Notes: a model not told the origin generated them from the letters alone. Numbered from the stretch's first letter, positions 47,136 to 54,665 are shown. The stretch: DNA of 64,000 nt from Microbispora sp. NBC_01189 (GCF_036010665.1 NZ_CP108581.1:1146001-1210000); one strand, 5' to 3'. Numbers and translations are program-made.

Positions 47136-47539
47136 CGCGCCTCACCGGCCGTACGGCGGTCGGGCAGGCCCGCCTGATCGAGCCGGGCCCGGCGGTGCTC
47201 GCGGAGGCTGACGACGCCGAGGCGGGCGCGGGCCTCGGCGAGCAGCGCGCGGCCCTTCACCGCGCGCTCGTAGACCGACTCCCGCTTCACACCGAGGATC
47301 TTCGCCAGCTCGCCGAAGGAGTAGCCGCGAGGCTTCTCCTGGTTGATCGCGATCGCGGTGTTCATCGCGTCGCGCAGGTGGTCACGCAGCGGCTCGACAT
47401 GGACCAGGCCCGCCGGGTCGTCAGCCAGCCGTACGCCCAGGGCGCCGATCATGCGGTGCAGCATGGCGACGTACTCTTCGGTCTCCGTGACGCGCTGGGG
47501 GCGCTTACGGCGGAGGGGGGATGCCATGGTGCCGGTCAC
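47132..47539 (-). CDS. HTH phage protein (operon C, gene 3)
   Basis: The 135-residue product has a helix-turn-helix near residue 75-105 (SFGELAKILGVKRESVYER), a sigma-region-4-like fold. The start is basic. It could act on phage promoters. GTG 47539 overlaps the preceding stop. Confidence 0.65.
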   Translation of the reverse strand: MTGTMASPLRRKRPQRVTETEEYVAMLHRMIGALGVRLADDPAGLVHVEPLRDHLRDAMNTAIAINQEKPRGYSFGELAKILGVKRESVYERAVKGRALLAEARARLGVVSLREHRRARLDQAGLPDRRTAGEAR

Positions 47540-47904
47540 CGTCCCTTCGCGGTCGCGGTGTGAGGCTCAGCCTCACGGCCGGGGGTGTGAGGCGCGGCCT
47601 CACAGTCGGCCGACGATCCCGGGGCGGCCGGGGTGACGGCCCGGGCAGCGTGCTCGTCCGCCTCGTACGGCGCGTAGCCGGTCGGCGGGCACTCGGCCAG
47701 CCGCGCCCGCAGGTACGCCGTGTGCCGGGCGGCGTCGGCCGGGCACGCGAGGATGTGCCACAGCGCGAGGATGGTGTGGAGGGCGCGCCCCTCCAGGACC
47801 TCCCGGTAGGCGTCCAGGTCGCTGGGCGTGGCCGGGCAGGGGATGTCCAGCGCCTCCTGGACGGCGCGCAACGTGTCGAGCAGCTGCTCACGCTCGCTGG
47901 TCAT
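47536..47904 (-). CDS. Uncharacterised phage protein (operon C, gene 2)
   Basis: The 122-residue product has a helical body (LLDTLRAVQEALDIPCP; HTILALWHILACPADAARH) and a His/Glu-rich tail with the repeated motif EAxPHT, encoded by GTGAGGC-type short repeats at 47559-47605. Function unknown. Confidence 0.55.
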   Translation of the reverse strand: MTSEREQLLDTLRAVQEALDIPCPATPSDLDAYREVLEGRALHTILALWHILACPADAARHTAYLRARLAECPPTGYAPYEADEHAARAVTPAAPGSSADCEAAPHTPGREAEPHTATAKGR

Positions 47905-48272
47905 GCGGCACCCCCGGTCAGCAGCGCGCCCGCCGCGGTGGTGAGGGCCAGGCCGAAGACGTGCCCCGGCCCGGCGGTGGCCGCCGAGGCGACGAGCCGC
48001 CCGAGCGTGGCCGCCACGTCCGGGGCCAAGTCGATCACGGTCGTGTCGTCGCCGTCGTGGCGCAGGACCCGCACGACGGCCGGGCCGTCGTGCCCCGGCT
48101 GGCAGTGCTGGGACAGCTCGACCTCGACCAGCGTCCGCCCGTCGTCGAGGCTGAGCTCGTCGACGAGAGCCACGTGGGTGACGTAGTCGGGGCGGGGGTG
48201 CGCGGCTGTGCACCAAGTCGGGCAGGTGGGCGTGGGAGTGGCGGCGTCGTTGGCGCCCTTACGCTGTTGCAT
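47901..48272 (-). CDS. DUF6907-like protein (operon C, gene 1)
   Basis: The 123-residue product has CPTWCTAAHPRPDYV followed by beta-strands (RTLVEVELSQHC; AVVRVLRHDG; TTVIDLAPDVA). It is the third and most diverged member. ATG 48272 follows GAGG in the loop of leader C; it opens a six-gene, fully coupled operon. Confidence 0.7.
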   Translation of the reverse strand: MQQRKGANDAATPTPTCPTWCTAAHPRPDYVTHVALVDELSLDDGRTLVEVELSQHCQPGHDGPAVVRVLRHDGDDTTVIDLAPDVAATLGRLVASAATAGPGHVFGLALTTAAGALLTGGAA

Positions 48273-48336
48273 GGGTCGGACCTCGGTTCCGATCAAGGCC
48301 CCGGCCGGTGTTGCAGTCACCGGTTCGGGGCCGCTG
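48273..48336 (-). promoter_or_regulatory. Structured 5' leader C (candidate cis-regulatory RNA)
   Basis: Read leftward: CAGC, GC hairpin (arms 48326-48332/48297-48303 and 48318-48323/48305-48310), TTGA, TCGGA-ACCGAGG-TCCGA (48292-48276), CCC, ATG. The small stem uses GGA/TCC where A and B use GCAC/GTGC, a compensatory change. Confidence 0.7.
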
Positions 48337-48353
48337 TGCTGTGCACCCAAATA

Positions 48354-48440
48354 GGGTGTCATGACACCCATCGTACCTAGGGTGTCATGACACCCGCAAG
48401 AGGTGGCGAAAGCGCCTATAGTTCGGGTGTCACGACACCA
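48354..48440. promoter_or_regulatory. Three 16-bp palindromic operators around a divergent promoter
   Basis: GGGTGTCATGACACCC occurs at 48354-48369 and 48380-48395 (26 bases apart), and GGGTGTCACGACACCA at 48425-48440. TATAGT (48417-48422) is a good -10 for the rightward RHH gene; operator 2 covers the -35 zone and operator 3 the transcription start. Operator 1 faces operon C. Confidence 0.82.
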
Positions 48441-48459
48441 GGCGAGGGAGGTCGGCGCC

Positions 48460-48630
48460 ATGCCGGGCAAGGGCACACCGCGGAGATCCATCCGCGTCGA
48501 TGACGAGCGATGGAACGCCGCCAAGGAGAAGGCCGAGAAGGAGGGCCGGAACGTCTCTGACGTCCTCTCCGAGTGCCTGGACAAGTACATCGCCGACGAC
48601 AAGTCCAAGGGTGAAGGCAAGAGCAAGTAG
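48460..48630 (+). CDS. Ribbon-helix-helix DNA-binding protein
   Basis: The 56-residue product has the RHH fold: strand RSIRVDDERWNAAKEKA and helix NVSDVLSECLDKYI, with a Lys-rich tail. Small RHH dimers bind palindromes, and three palindromes lie directly upstream, so autoregulation and control of operon C is likely. GGGAGG precedes ATG 48460. It is the last phage gene before attR. Confidence 0.82.
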   Translation: MPGKGTPRRSIRVDDERWNAAKEKAEKEGRNVSDVLSECLDKYIADDKSKGEGKSK

Positions 48631-48720
48631 GGCCACCGGGCGGCGCGGGAGAACGGCATCGAGCCGGCCCCGAAGTGCGGCCGGTCGAAGCGGCGGTGAC
48701 CGGGCTGAGCACGGGCCCCC

Positions 48721-48740
48721 TGGGCCGTCTCTGGGCCGTC
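48721..48740. promoter_or_regulatory. Candidate integrase arm-type site, right of prophage
   Basis: The same 20 bases as 8773-8792. The rest of 48631-48850 has no gene. It holds direct repeats AACGCTG/AACGCC (48755-48785) that may bend DNA or bind accessory proteins in recombination. Confidence 0.6.
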
Positions 48741-48850
48741 CGGGACCGTAAAAACGCTGAATATCGCGTAACGCTGTGAACGCCATAGGGCCAGCTCAGG
48801 GAGCATGTCCCGGCACCGCTCGCAGGTCGGCAGTGCCGGGCAATGATTAC

Positions 48851-48903
48851 ACCGCCTACAACCAGCCGCCCCACCCGGGCTTCTTCCTCGGCGACGGCAT
48901 GGC
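48851..48903. other. attR core
   Basis: Identical to attL core over 53 bases. Upstream is phage DNA; downstream is the displaced original lyase 3' end (to 48937) followed by the remnant of a second element. Confidence 0.9.
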
Positions 48904-48937
48904 GACCCCCGCCAAGCCGAACATCTACCCCCGCTGA
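48851..48937 (+). pseudogene. Displaced 3' end of the lyase gene
   Basis: It encodes YNQPPHPGFFLGDGMATP then AKPNIYPR and a TGA at 48935-48937, parallel to the last residues of the lyase at 8661-8747. It lost its 5' part by prophage insertion. The hairpin 48957-48967/48973-48983 after it resembles the native lyase terminator. Confidence 0.85.
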
Positions 48938-48976
48938 GCCGCCCGCTCACGCGACGCCCCCGGGCAGCCGTCCTGC

Positions 48977-49070
48977 CTGGGGGCCGTCGCAGTGCGCGAT
49001 CGATTCCCATCTGCTCCAAGGCCGCGTGCCAGATGCCGTTGATCCTTTCCGGGCAGACGGCCAGCTACGG
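48977..49070 (-). pseudogene. Integrase remnant with internal deletion
   Basis: The leftward frame reads AVCPERINGIWHAALEQ then directly IDRALRRPPG. In the intact integrase (8757-10061) these are residues 322-338 and 412-421, so about 73 codons with the catalytic His, Arg and Tyr are gone. Homology stops near 49070. Confidence 0.78.
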
Positions 49071-49102
49071 CGGGAGCGCCACGGCGGGGCGCTCCCTCGC
49101 CT

Positions 49103-49651
49103 TCACTTCTGCAGGCCGGCCGGCCCGCGATCGAGCACCATCACGTCGGCCACCATCGCGTCAGGCGCCGGGCGGCACGTCCCGACGACCCGCCACCCCC
49201 ACCGCTCATACATGGCATGCGCCGGGGCCGTCGGCAGGGACAGCAGCACAGCGTACGACTCCTGCCGGCCACTCATTAGCTCGTCGAGCAGGCGCCGGCC
49301 GATGCCCCGCCCCCGGTAGGGTTCGCGGAGGTTCAGCTCGATCACGGCGAACTTGTCCGCGGCGACGACTTCGGCCGGGCCAAGTGTGGTCTCGCCGCCC
49401 CACCAGCGTCCGGCCGGGAACGGCAGCCCGAAGGCGAACCCCGCCAGCGTGTCGCCGTCCTCGGCGGCGACGAGCGTGAATCCGGGGTTCTGCGCCTGCG
49501 TGTGCGTTCGCTCCAGGAAGCGGTCCCTGCGGTAGAGCGGGCCGGAGTTGTACGGCGGCTCGGCCCGGATTTCCATGTAGACGTCGGCGTACTCGTCGTC
49601 GAAGGCATCGGCCGCCGTGGTGCCGGTCAAATGTCGGAACGTGATTCCCAT
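49103..49651 (-). CDS. GNAT-family N-acetyltransferase
   Basis: The 182-residue product has the acetyl-CoA loop in LREPYRGRGIGRRLLDELM (about 110-128) and a late strand with AHAMYERWGWRVVG. It may acetylate a small molecule or a protein. The ATG overlaps the stop of the broken regulator (TGATG), so they shared an operon. Confidence 0.85.
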   Translation of the reverse strand: MGITFRHLTGTTAADAFDDEYADVYMEIRAEPPYNSGPLYRRDRFLERTHTQAQNPGFTLVAAEDGDTLAGFAFGLPFPAGRWWGGETTLGPAEVVAADKFAVIELNLREPYRGRGIGRRLLDELMSGRQESYAVLLSLPTAPAHAMYERWGWRVVGTCRPAPDAMVADVMVLDRGPAGLQK

Positions 49652-50969
49652 CAGGAACCTCCCGGGAGGGCCAGCATCTCCCGGTATTCGATCACAGCGG
49701 GCTGCGCCTGGGAGGCGGACGGCAGGACGTTCACCACCGTCGCGGCGGTGTGCAGGAGGTAGCGGGTCATGTCGTGCGGCTGCAGCCGGTCCAGGGCTCG
49801 GCGGGCGTGCTCCAGCCCGCCGGCGAGATCACCGGCCCGGACTGCGGACATCGCGACGTGGAGCTGCACCTGCGCGGCCCGCCGGTAGGCGAACGCCGGG
49901 TATGCCGCGATGGCCTCTGCCTGGGCGCGGGCGGCGCCGGGGTGGTCGGCGAGGGTGTAGACGAGGGACCGGGAGTGCAGGGTGCGGGTCACCGGCCAGC
50001 CTAGACAGGACATGTGGTCGCCCGTGACGGCGGCCGGGAGCTGCTCGTGGACGCGGGCCTGCTCGTCGAGGTCGGCGAAGGCTGTTTGCGTGTCGCCGAG
50101 GAGCGCCCGAACATGCGCGCGGGCGCCCAGCGCCTTGGCTCGGGCCGCGCACGGCCGCACGGCCGCCCGGCGGTGGCGGCGAGCGCTTCCTCGGCGCGGG
50201 CGACGACGATGGGCAGCGGGCGGTCCTCATACAGCGCCTGAACCGCTTCGAACGCGCAGACGGTCGCAAACATGTCCTCCCCCGCCCGGCTGGCAGCCCG
50301 GCGCGCTGAGGCCCACCAGTGGCGGGATTCTCGCGCGTGCCCGGCGGAGCCGAGCGCGTAGGCGAGCAGGAACGTTATGTGGCTGTTGACCCGCGCCCAG
50401 GCGGCCGGGGCGGTGTCGGCGCTGCCCATGGCCTTTTGCAGGGTGAGCAGGTCGACCGACAGGTCAGAGATCAGCTCGGGCAGGGGGCGGGTGGCGACCT
50501 GGTGAGCGTACTCCCAGGCGAGCTCTTCCCATTCTTCGACACCCGCCGCCCCGACGCGGTCATCGACGACGTCGCGCAGTCGTGCGATGCCGTCCATAGG
50601 GAGCGCCGCGGCGGCGCCCGTGAGCGCGAGCCCGGCGAGCAGTTGTCGGCGCAGGTGGTCCATGTCGTCAGCATGCTTCGCCTGAGCCGGTGCTGGCGAG
50701 ACCGGCGTACTCGTACTGGCCACGGCGTTGGCGTGGAGGGCGGAAAGTATGCCGCCGGCTCCGAAGATGGTTTCGAGGCGTTGGACGGCTTCGGCCGGTG
50801 GTCGGCGGTCGCCTCGTTCGTAGCGGGCGAGGATCGAGGAATCCATGTGAGCTCGACGTGCGATGTCGTCGAGTGAGGCTTTCTGCTGTTCCCGCCAGTG
50901 CCGCAGGGCCGCGCCGAGCAGGTGCCAGGGCGATTTGGTCGGGTCGACCGAATCAGCGGGACGGGGCAT
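49651..50969 (-). pseudogene. XRE regulator with TPR-like domain, frameshifted
   Basis: The HTH (HLLGAALRHWREQQKASLDDI; SSILARYERGDRRPP) and first helical part run from 50969 to about 50166. The rest (CAARAKALGARAHVRALLGD to LALPGGS) continues in another frame. The break is an exact 8-base tandem duplication (50150-50165); removing one copy restores one frame of about 435 codons. It diverges from the radical SAM cassette and was probably its regulator. A sequencing error is the alternative. Confidence 0.82.
50150..50165. repeat. 8-bp tandem duplication CACGGCCG x2
   Basis: CACGGCCG at 50150-50157 is repeated at 50158-50165. It shifts the regulator frame by 8 bases. Slipped-strand replication explains it. 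Confidence 0.85.
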
Positions 50970-50997
50970 GCCGCAACTCCTGGTTGTGGTCAGTTCC

Positions 50998-51014
50998 GGT
51001 CAATGCGTTTGACC
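50998..51014. promoter_or_regulatory. Inverted repeat GGTCAA-N5-TTGACC in the divergent gap
   Basis: The arms 50998-51003 and 51009-51014 are perfect and lie between the XRE regulator and the 112-residue gene. TTGACC could also be a -35 for rightward transcription. A likely operator for the XRE protein. Confidence 0.5.
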
Positions 51015-51148
51015 AGATCGCACGCCTTGGATCCCCCCGGGATCTATGGCGACTATGGCACAGCAACGCACTTAGCGCACTCTTCCCGTCGCAGAAAGTC
51101 ACCATCGGGGAGGAGGCCTTACCACCTGACGCCACTCAGGAGATCCCC

Positions 51149-51487
51149 ATGGACCAGCTCGTCGCCGCACCCCTGCCGGCCCCGCTGGCCCCTACGGATG
51201 CGGCTGTACGTGCCTTGGAAGGGCTCCGGCACGACCTGGGCGTACGGCACCGCATCCCCGGCGGCAGGATCACTGCGAACTGTGGAACCGCCGTCCTGGT
51301 CCTCAACACCCTCACCGTCTGGTGTCACCAAGGCGAGCGGTTCACCTGGTCGCTTGGCCGGGACGAGCGCAACCAGCCGGTCATTGCCAAAGCCCCCGCC
51401 AGCGAGCCCGGGGCGGCGGCGGATCGTGTCGCGGCCCGCTACCGGGAGCTGCTCGGCTACCAGCCGCCCTACGGCAGGGCGAGCTGA
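51149..51487 (+). CDS. Uncharacterised small protein, first gene of the radical SAM cassette
   Basis: The 112-residue product has a helical start (DAAVRALEGLRHDLGV), a beta part with CGTAVLVLNTLTVWC and GERFTWSLGRDE, and a C-terminal helix (DRVAARYRELLGYQ). It could be a peptide-binding partner, but no RRE fold is evident. CAGGAG precedes ATG 51149; its stop overlaps the next start (TGATG). Confidence 0.65.
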   Translation: MDQLVAAPLPAPLAPTDAAVRALEGLRHDLGVRHRIPGGRITANCGTAVLVLNTLTVWCHQGERFTWSLGRDERNQPVIAKAPASEPGAAADRVAARYRELLGYQPPYGRAS

Positions 51488-51612
51488 TGGTGAACCTCCT
51501 GGCCGTCTTCGACCGCTTCCCGACCCTGCGTGCCATCGCCTTCGAGGCGGTGCCCCCGCCGCGGGAGCCGGACGTCACCTCAGCGCCGGTGCGCGTGCCG
51601 CCGCGCCCATGA
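51487..51612 (+). CDS. 41-residue peptide, candidate substrate of the radical SAM enzyme
   Basis: The product starts MVNLLAVFDRFPTLRAIAF and has a Pro-rich end (VPPPREP... VRVPPRP). It is coupled to both neighbours (TGATG and ATGA). Tiny genes directly upstream of radical SAM/SPASM enzymes are often precursor peptides. The hydrophobic N-terminal helix could be a leader and the Pro-rich part a core; this is inference. Confidence 0.55.
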   Translation: MVNLLAVFDRFPTLRAIAFEAVPPPREPDVTSAPVRVPPRP

Positions 51613-51698
51613 GCCCGGCCTCGCGGCGCGACCAGGCGCGGTGTGCGCTGCGAGGCCGGCACCACCCCACCCCCACGAGCAAGGGAGCATCATGGTAA
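51609..51698 (+). CDS. 29-residue ORF overlapping the radical SAM start
   Basis: The product starts MSPASRRDQARCALRGRHH and ends with a Trp. ATG 51609 overlaps the previous stop (ATGA) and the end overlaps the radical SAM start by 7 bases. It could be a second precursor or only a coupling ORF. Confidence 0.4.
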   Translation: MSPASRRDQARCALRGRHHPTPTSKGASW

Positions 51699-52690
51699 CC
51701 CCGCACGCACTCCCACCGGCCACGCTGTCGGTGGCCCCTGTGTACTTCCTGGAGCTGGAGATCACTGGCCGGTGCCAGCTCACCTGCAGCCACTGCTACG
51801 CCGAGTCCAGGCCCACCTCCGGGCACGGCGCCATGACCCTCGCCGACTGGAAGTCGCTGCTCACCTCCGCCCCCGCCGCCGGCATCACCACCGTCCAGCT
51901 CATCGGCGGCGAGCCGACCCAGCACCCCAACTTCGGGCAGCTGCTCACCCACGCCCTCGCGCAGGGCCTCAAGGTCCAGGTGTTCTCCAACCTGTACCGG
52001 ATCACCGACCGCATGTGGGGCCTGCTCAACCACCCCAACGTCACCCTCGCCACGTCGTACTACAGCGACGACCCCGACGAGCACGACCGCATCACCGGCC
52101 GCGCCGGGAGCCACGCCCGGACCCTGTCCAACATCATCGAGGCGCTACGGCGCGGCATCCCGCTCAAGGTCGCCATCGTCCAACTGTCGGACGAGCAGCG
52201 CGCCCAGCAGGCGCACAACCAGATGCGGGCCCTCGGGGTCAACCACCTCGGCCCCATCGACCGGATGCGCGGCGTCGGCCGCGGCGCCGCCACCATCCCC
52301 ACCGGGGTCGGCGAGCTGTGCGGGCAGTGCGGCGACGGCCGCGCCGCCGTCTCCCCCAACGGAGACGTGTCGATGTGCGTCATGTCCCGCTTCCTGCCGC
52401 CCGCGGGAAACGTCAAGACCACACCGCTGGCCGACATCTTCGCCGGGGTCAGCTGGATCAACCTCCTCACGCACGTACCGGGCCGCAGCGGTTCGGTGGC
52501 GTGCAAGCCCGGCAGCGACGGCAACGACTGCGCGCCGGCCGAGACCGTCTGCGAGGGCGACGCCCTGACCCTGCCGCGGCAGCGGCGGCCGCTGTTCCCC
52601 GCCGTCGCCACGGCTCTCCTGCCCGCGATGGCCGCCGGCCTTTCGCCGTCCGGCGGCGACAGCAACGACCGAGGACCGGCGTCACACTGA
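51692..52690 (+). CDS. Radical SAM enzyme with SPASM-like C-terminus
   Basis: The 332-residue product binds the 4Fe-4S cluster with C28-x3-C32-x2-C35 (GRCQLTCSHCYAES), has the GGE motif (QLIGGEPTQHP, about 67-77) and a C-terminal Cys-rich region: C210, C213 and C229 (GDVSMC), then three more Cys before residue 300, typical of SPASM/twitch auxiliary clusters. SPASM enzymes mostly modify peptides. AAGGGAG precedes ATG 51692. The end is a hydrophobic Ala-rich tail that is unusual. It overlaps the methyltransferase start (TGATG). Confidence 0.85.
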   Translation: MVTPHALPPATLSVAPVYFLELEITGRCQLTCSHCYAESRPTSGHGAMTLADWKSLLTSAPAAGITTVQLIGGEPTQHPNFGQLLTHALAQGLKVQVFSNLYRITDRMWGLLNHPNVTLATSYYSDDPDEHDRITGRAGSHARTLSNIIEALRRGIPLKVAIVQLSDEQRAQQAHNQMRALGVNHLGPIDRMRGVGRGAATIPTGVGELCGQCGDGRAAVSPNGDVSMCVMSRFLPPAGNVKTTPLADIFAGVSWINLLTHVPGRSGSVACKPGSDGNDCAPAETVCEGDALTLPRQRRPLFPAVATALLPAMAAGLSPSGGDSNDRGPASH

Positions 52691-53829
52691 TGAGCATGGA
52701 CTGGCACCCCCACGCACACGCCCTCGCCGAGCGCGTCACCCACCCCGGGTCGCGGTGGCGAGACGCCGTCGCGAACACTCCCCGGCACCACTTCGTCCGC
52801 TCCTGGTGGGAGTGGAGCGGCGGCCACTGGGAGCTGCAGCACGGCCCCGCCGACGAGATGGCGTGGCTGGACGCGGTCTACCGGGACCGTACGCTCGTCA
52901 CGAAGGTCGGCGCCCTGCACGCCGACCACGCCGAGGCCGACGACGAGCCGACCGGCCAGGCGACCTCGTCCAGCACGCTGCCGGCCCTCGTCCTGCAGAT
53001 GTACCGGCACGCCAGGATCGGCGAGAAGGACACCGTGCTCGACGTCGGCACCGGCTCCGGTTACGGGACGGCTCTGCTGTGCCGCCTGCTCGGCGAGGAC
53101 CAGGTGACCAGCATCGACGTGGACGACTATGTGGCCACCATCGCCGCGCGCAGGCTCGCCGGCATCGATTATCACCCTCGGGTCGCGCCGGTCGACGCCA
53201 CCGGGCCCATCCCGTGGACGTTCGACCGGATCGTGGCGATGGTGTCGGTGCGGCCGATCCCGCCGTCGTGGCTGACCGCGCTCAATGTGGGCGGCCGGCT
53301 GGTGACGACGATCACCGGCACGTCGCTGATCGTGTCCGCCGTGAAAACCAAGGATGGTGGCGCGGTCGGCGCCGTCGAGCGGGACTGGGCGATGTTCATG
53401 CGCACCAGGAGCGGCGCTGACTACCCGCCGGGCCTGGCCGACCTGATGGAGACCGCGCGGGCCGCGGACGGCGAGCAGGTGTCGATCGGCCGGTTCCCCG
53501 TCATCGACATCGAGGAGAACGCCTGGGAGCTCCGCTCGATGCTGGAGGTGATGGCCCCGGGCATCGAGCACGACTACCGGGAGACCGGGGATGCCCGGAT
53601 CGCGCTGATGGTCCACGCGGATGGGTCGTGGGTGCGGGCTGAGCAGATCGGCCGGGACCTTCCGGCCGTGCACCAGGGCGGCCCCCGCCGCCTGTGGGAC
53701 GTGCTGGACCAGGCCCGGGACCACTGGCTGCAGGAGGGGTCGCTGCCGCTGTACGGCGCGAACGTCCGCATCACCCCGGACGGGGCGATCCACCTGCGGC
53801 GCGGCCGGTGGAAAGCCACCATCGCCTGA
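52690..53829 (+). CDS. PIMT-like methyltransferase of the RiPP-associated type
   Basis: The 379-residue product has an extended N-terminus (HALAERVTHPGSRWRDAVAN; PRHHFVRSWWEW), the SAM-binding motif LDVGTGSGYGTALL (about 117-130), and a C-terminal extension (AVHQGGPRRLWDVLDQ; LPLYGANVRITPDG). It resembles the isoaspartyl-methyltransferase homologs that accompany ATP-grasp peptide maturases (graspetide clusters) and make aspartimide or isoaspartate. No ATP-grasp gene is present; the partner is the radical SAM enzyme. Confidence 0.82.
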   Translation: MSMDWHPHAHALAERVTHPGSRWRDAVANTPRHHFVRSWWEWSGGHWELQHGPADEMAWLDAVYRDRTLVTKVGALHADHAEADDEPTGQATSSSTLPALVLQMYRHARIGEKDTVLDVGTGSGYGTALLCRLLGEDQVTSIDVDDYVATIAARRLAGIDYHPRVAPVDATGPIPWTFDRIVAMVSVRPIPPSWLTALNVGGRLVTTITGTSLIVSAVKTKDGGAVGAVERDWAMFMRTRSGADYPPGLADLMETARAADGEQVSIGRFPVIDIEENAWELRSMLEVMAPGIEHDYRETGDARIALMVHADGSWVRAEQIGRDLPAVHQGGPRRLWDVLDQARDHWLQEGSLPLYGANVRITPDGAIHLRRGRWKATIA

Positions 53830-53911
53830 CAAGCCCACCCGCCGCATACGCCGCGGTAGGCGGGTCGCCCTGCCGGTCGGCCCCTGGGAGAGGTTACGGC
53901 TGGCAGGGCCC

Positions 53912-53980
53912 CTATGACTGGCCCATACCGCGGTACGCCTCGTCACGGCGGGCGCGGAGGAACGCGACAAGGTCACTCAT
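53912..53980 (-). pseudogene. Truncated DUF6221-like gene
   Basis: The 22-residue frame MSDLVAFLRARRDEAYRG resembles only the start of DUF6221 proteins, which normally exceed 100 residues. It overlaps the stop of the preceding gene by 8 bases. It is probably a decay product, another sign of element erosion. Confidence 0.45.
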
Positions 53981-54665
53981 CGGGCGGTGCCTTCCGGCCG
54001 AGCAGTTCGTCGATGTTGTCCGCGATCTCGCGATAAATCTCTTCGTCGCCGATGGAGCCGACGCCATCGTTGTCCGGGTCCGGGACGCGGCGGCGCGCTT
54101 CTCGCCGAGAAGCCTCGTCGACGACGAGCGTCGCCTTCTCGGCGGTGGAAGAGCCGAACACCTCGACCCTGAGCAGCGACGCGTACGGGCTCGGGATCGT
54201 CGCCAGGCAAGCCCGCAGCCGCTGCACAGCGATGCGCTCAGCATGCCTCCTGCCAGGGTCGTCCGGCCCGAGCCCCGGCCTGAACTCTCTCTGCGTGCCC
54301 TTGTATTCGGCGTAGAGGTCGCCTGACTGCTGGAGCTGCTGGATCAGGAAGTACCGCCGGTCTCGGTCGCGTTGTTCGTCGAGCTGCCGTTGGAGGTTCT
54401 CCGCAGCGGCCTGCCGTTCCTCGGCCAGGCGCCGGTCGGCGTCCGCCCGGTCTTCCTTGCGCTGCTCCTCGCCGGCCTTCTGGTCTCGTACCGCGATCCA
54501 GATCGTCACGCCGAGACCGATTACGGCGGCTACCGCGGCGACGAGGCTGCCCCAGCCCTGGAGCTGGTCAGTGAAGGTGGGAGTGTCGGGCGGGAGCAGC
54601 GGCACGGTGGCCCTCTCCCAGACGGGGGTGATGACCTGGTGGGTCGGTGCTGGGGTCGGGTTCAA
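53973..54665 (-). CDS. Membrane-anchored coiled-coil protein
   Basis: The 230-residue product has one transmembrane helix (about 38-60, WGSLVAAVAAVIGLGVTIWI) followed by a charged coiled coil (GEEQRKEDRADADRRLAEERQ region to about 105). A cytoplasmic domain with RHAERIAVQRLRACLATIP follows. TTG 54665 with GAGGGGAA upstream. Such proteins occur in element cargo; function unknown. Confidence 0.65.
   Translation of the reverse strand: MNPTPAPTHQVITPVWERATVPLLPPDTPTFTDQLQGWGSLVAAVAAVIGLGVTIWIAVRDQKAGEEQRKEDRADADRRLAEERQAAAENLQRQLDEQRDRDRRYFLIQQLQQSGDLYAEYKGTQREFRPGLGPDDPGRRHAERIAVQRLRACLATIPSPYASLLRVEVFGSSTAEKATLVVDEASRREARRRVPDPDNDGVGSIGDEEIYREIADNIDELLGRKAPPDE

Larger units (their letters stand above)
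8661..48903. mobile_element. Integrated HK97-type siphophage prophage (~40.2 kb)
   Basis: The boundaries are a perfect 53-bp direct repeat at 8661-8713 and 48851-48903. Between them lies an ordered temperate phage genome: integrase beside attL, repressor, excisionase, replication, HNH, terminase, HK97-type head genes, long non-contractile tail genes with a tape measure of about 1200 residues, lysis genes and an accessory right arm. I see no broken structural gene, so it may be inducible. Confidence 0.93.

Noticed and set aside
51149-53829. A standard graspetide (ATP-grasp) cluster
   Set aside because: I looked for an ATP-grasp ligase on both strands between 48904 and 54976 and saw none; the 41-residue peptide does not resemble the usual graspetide precursors.
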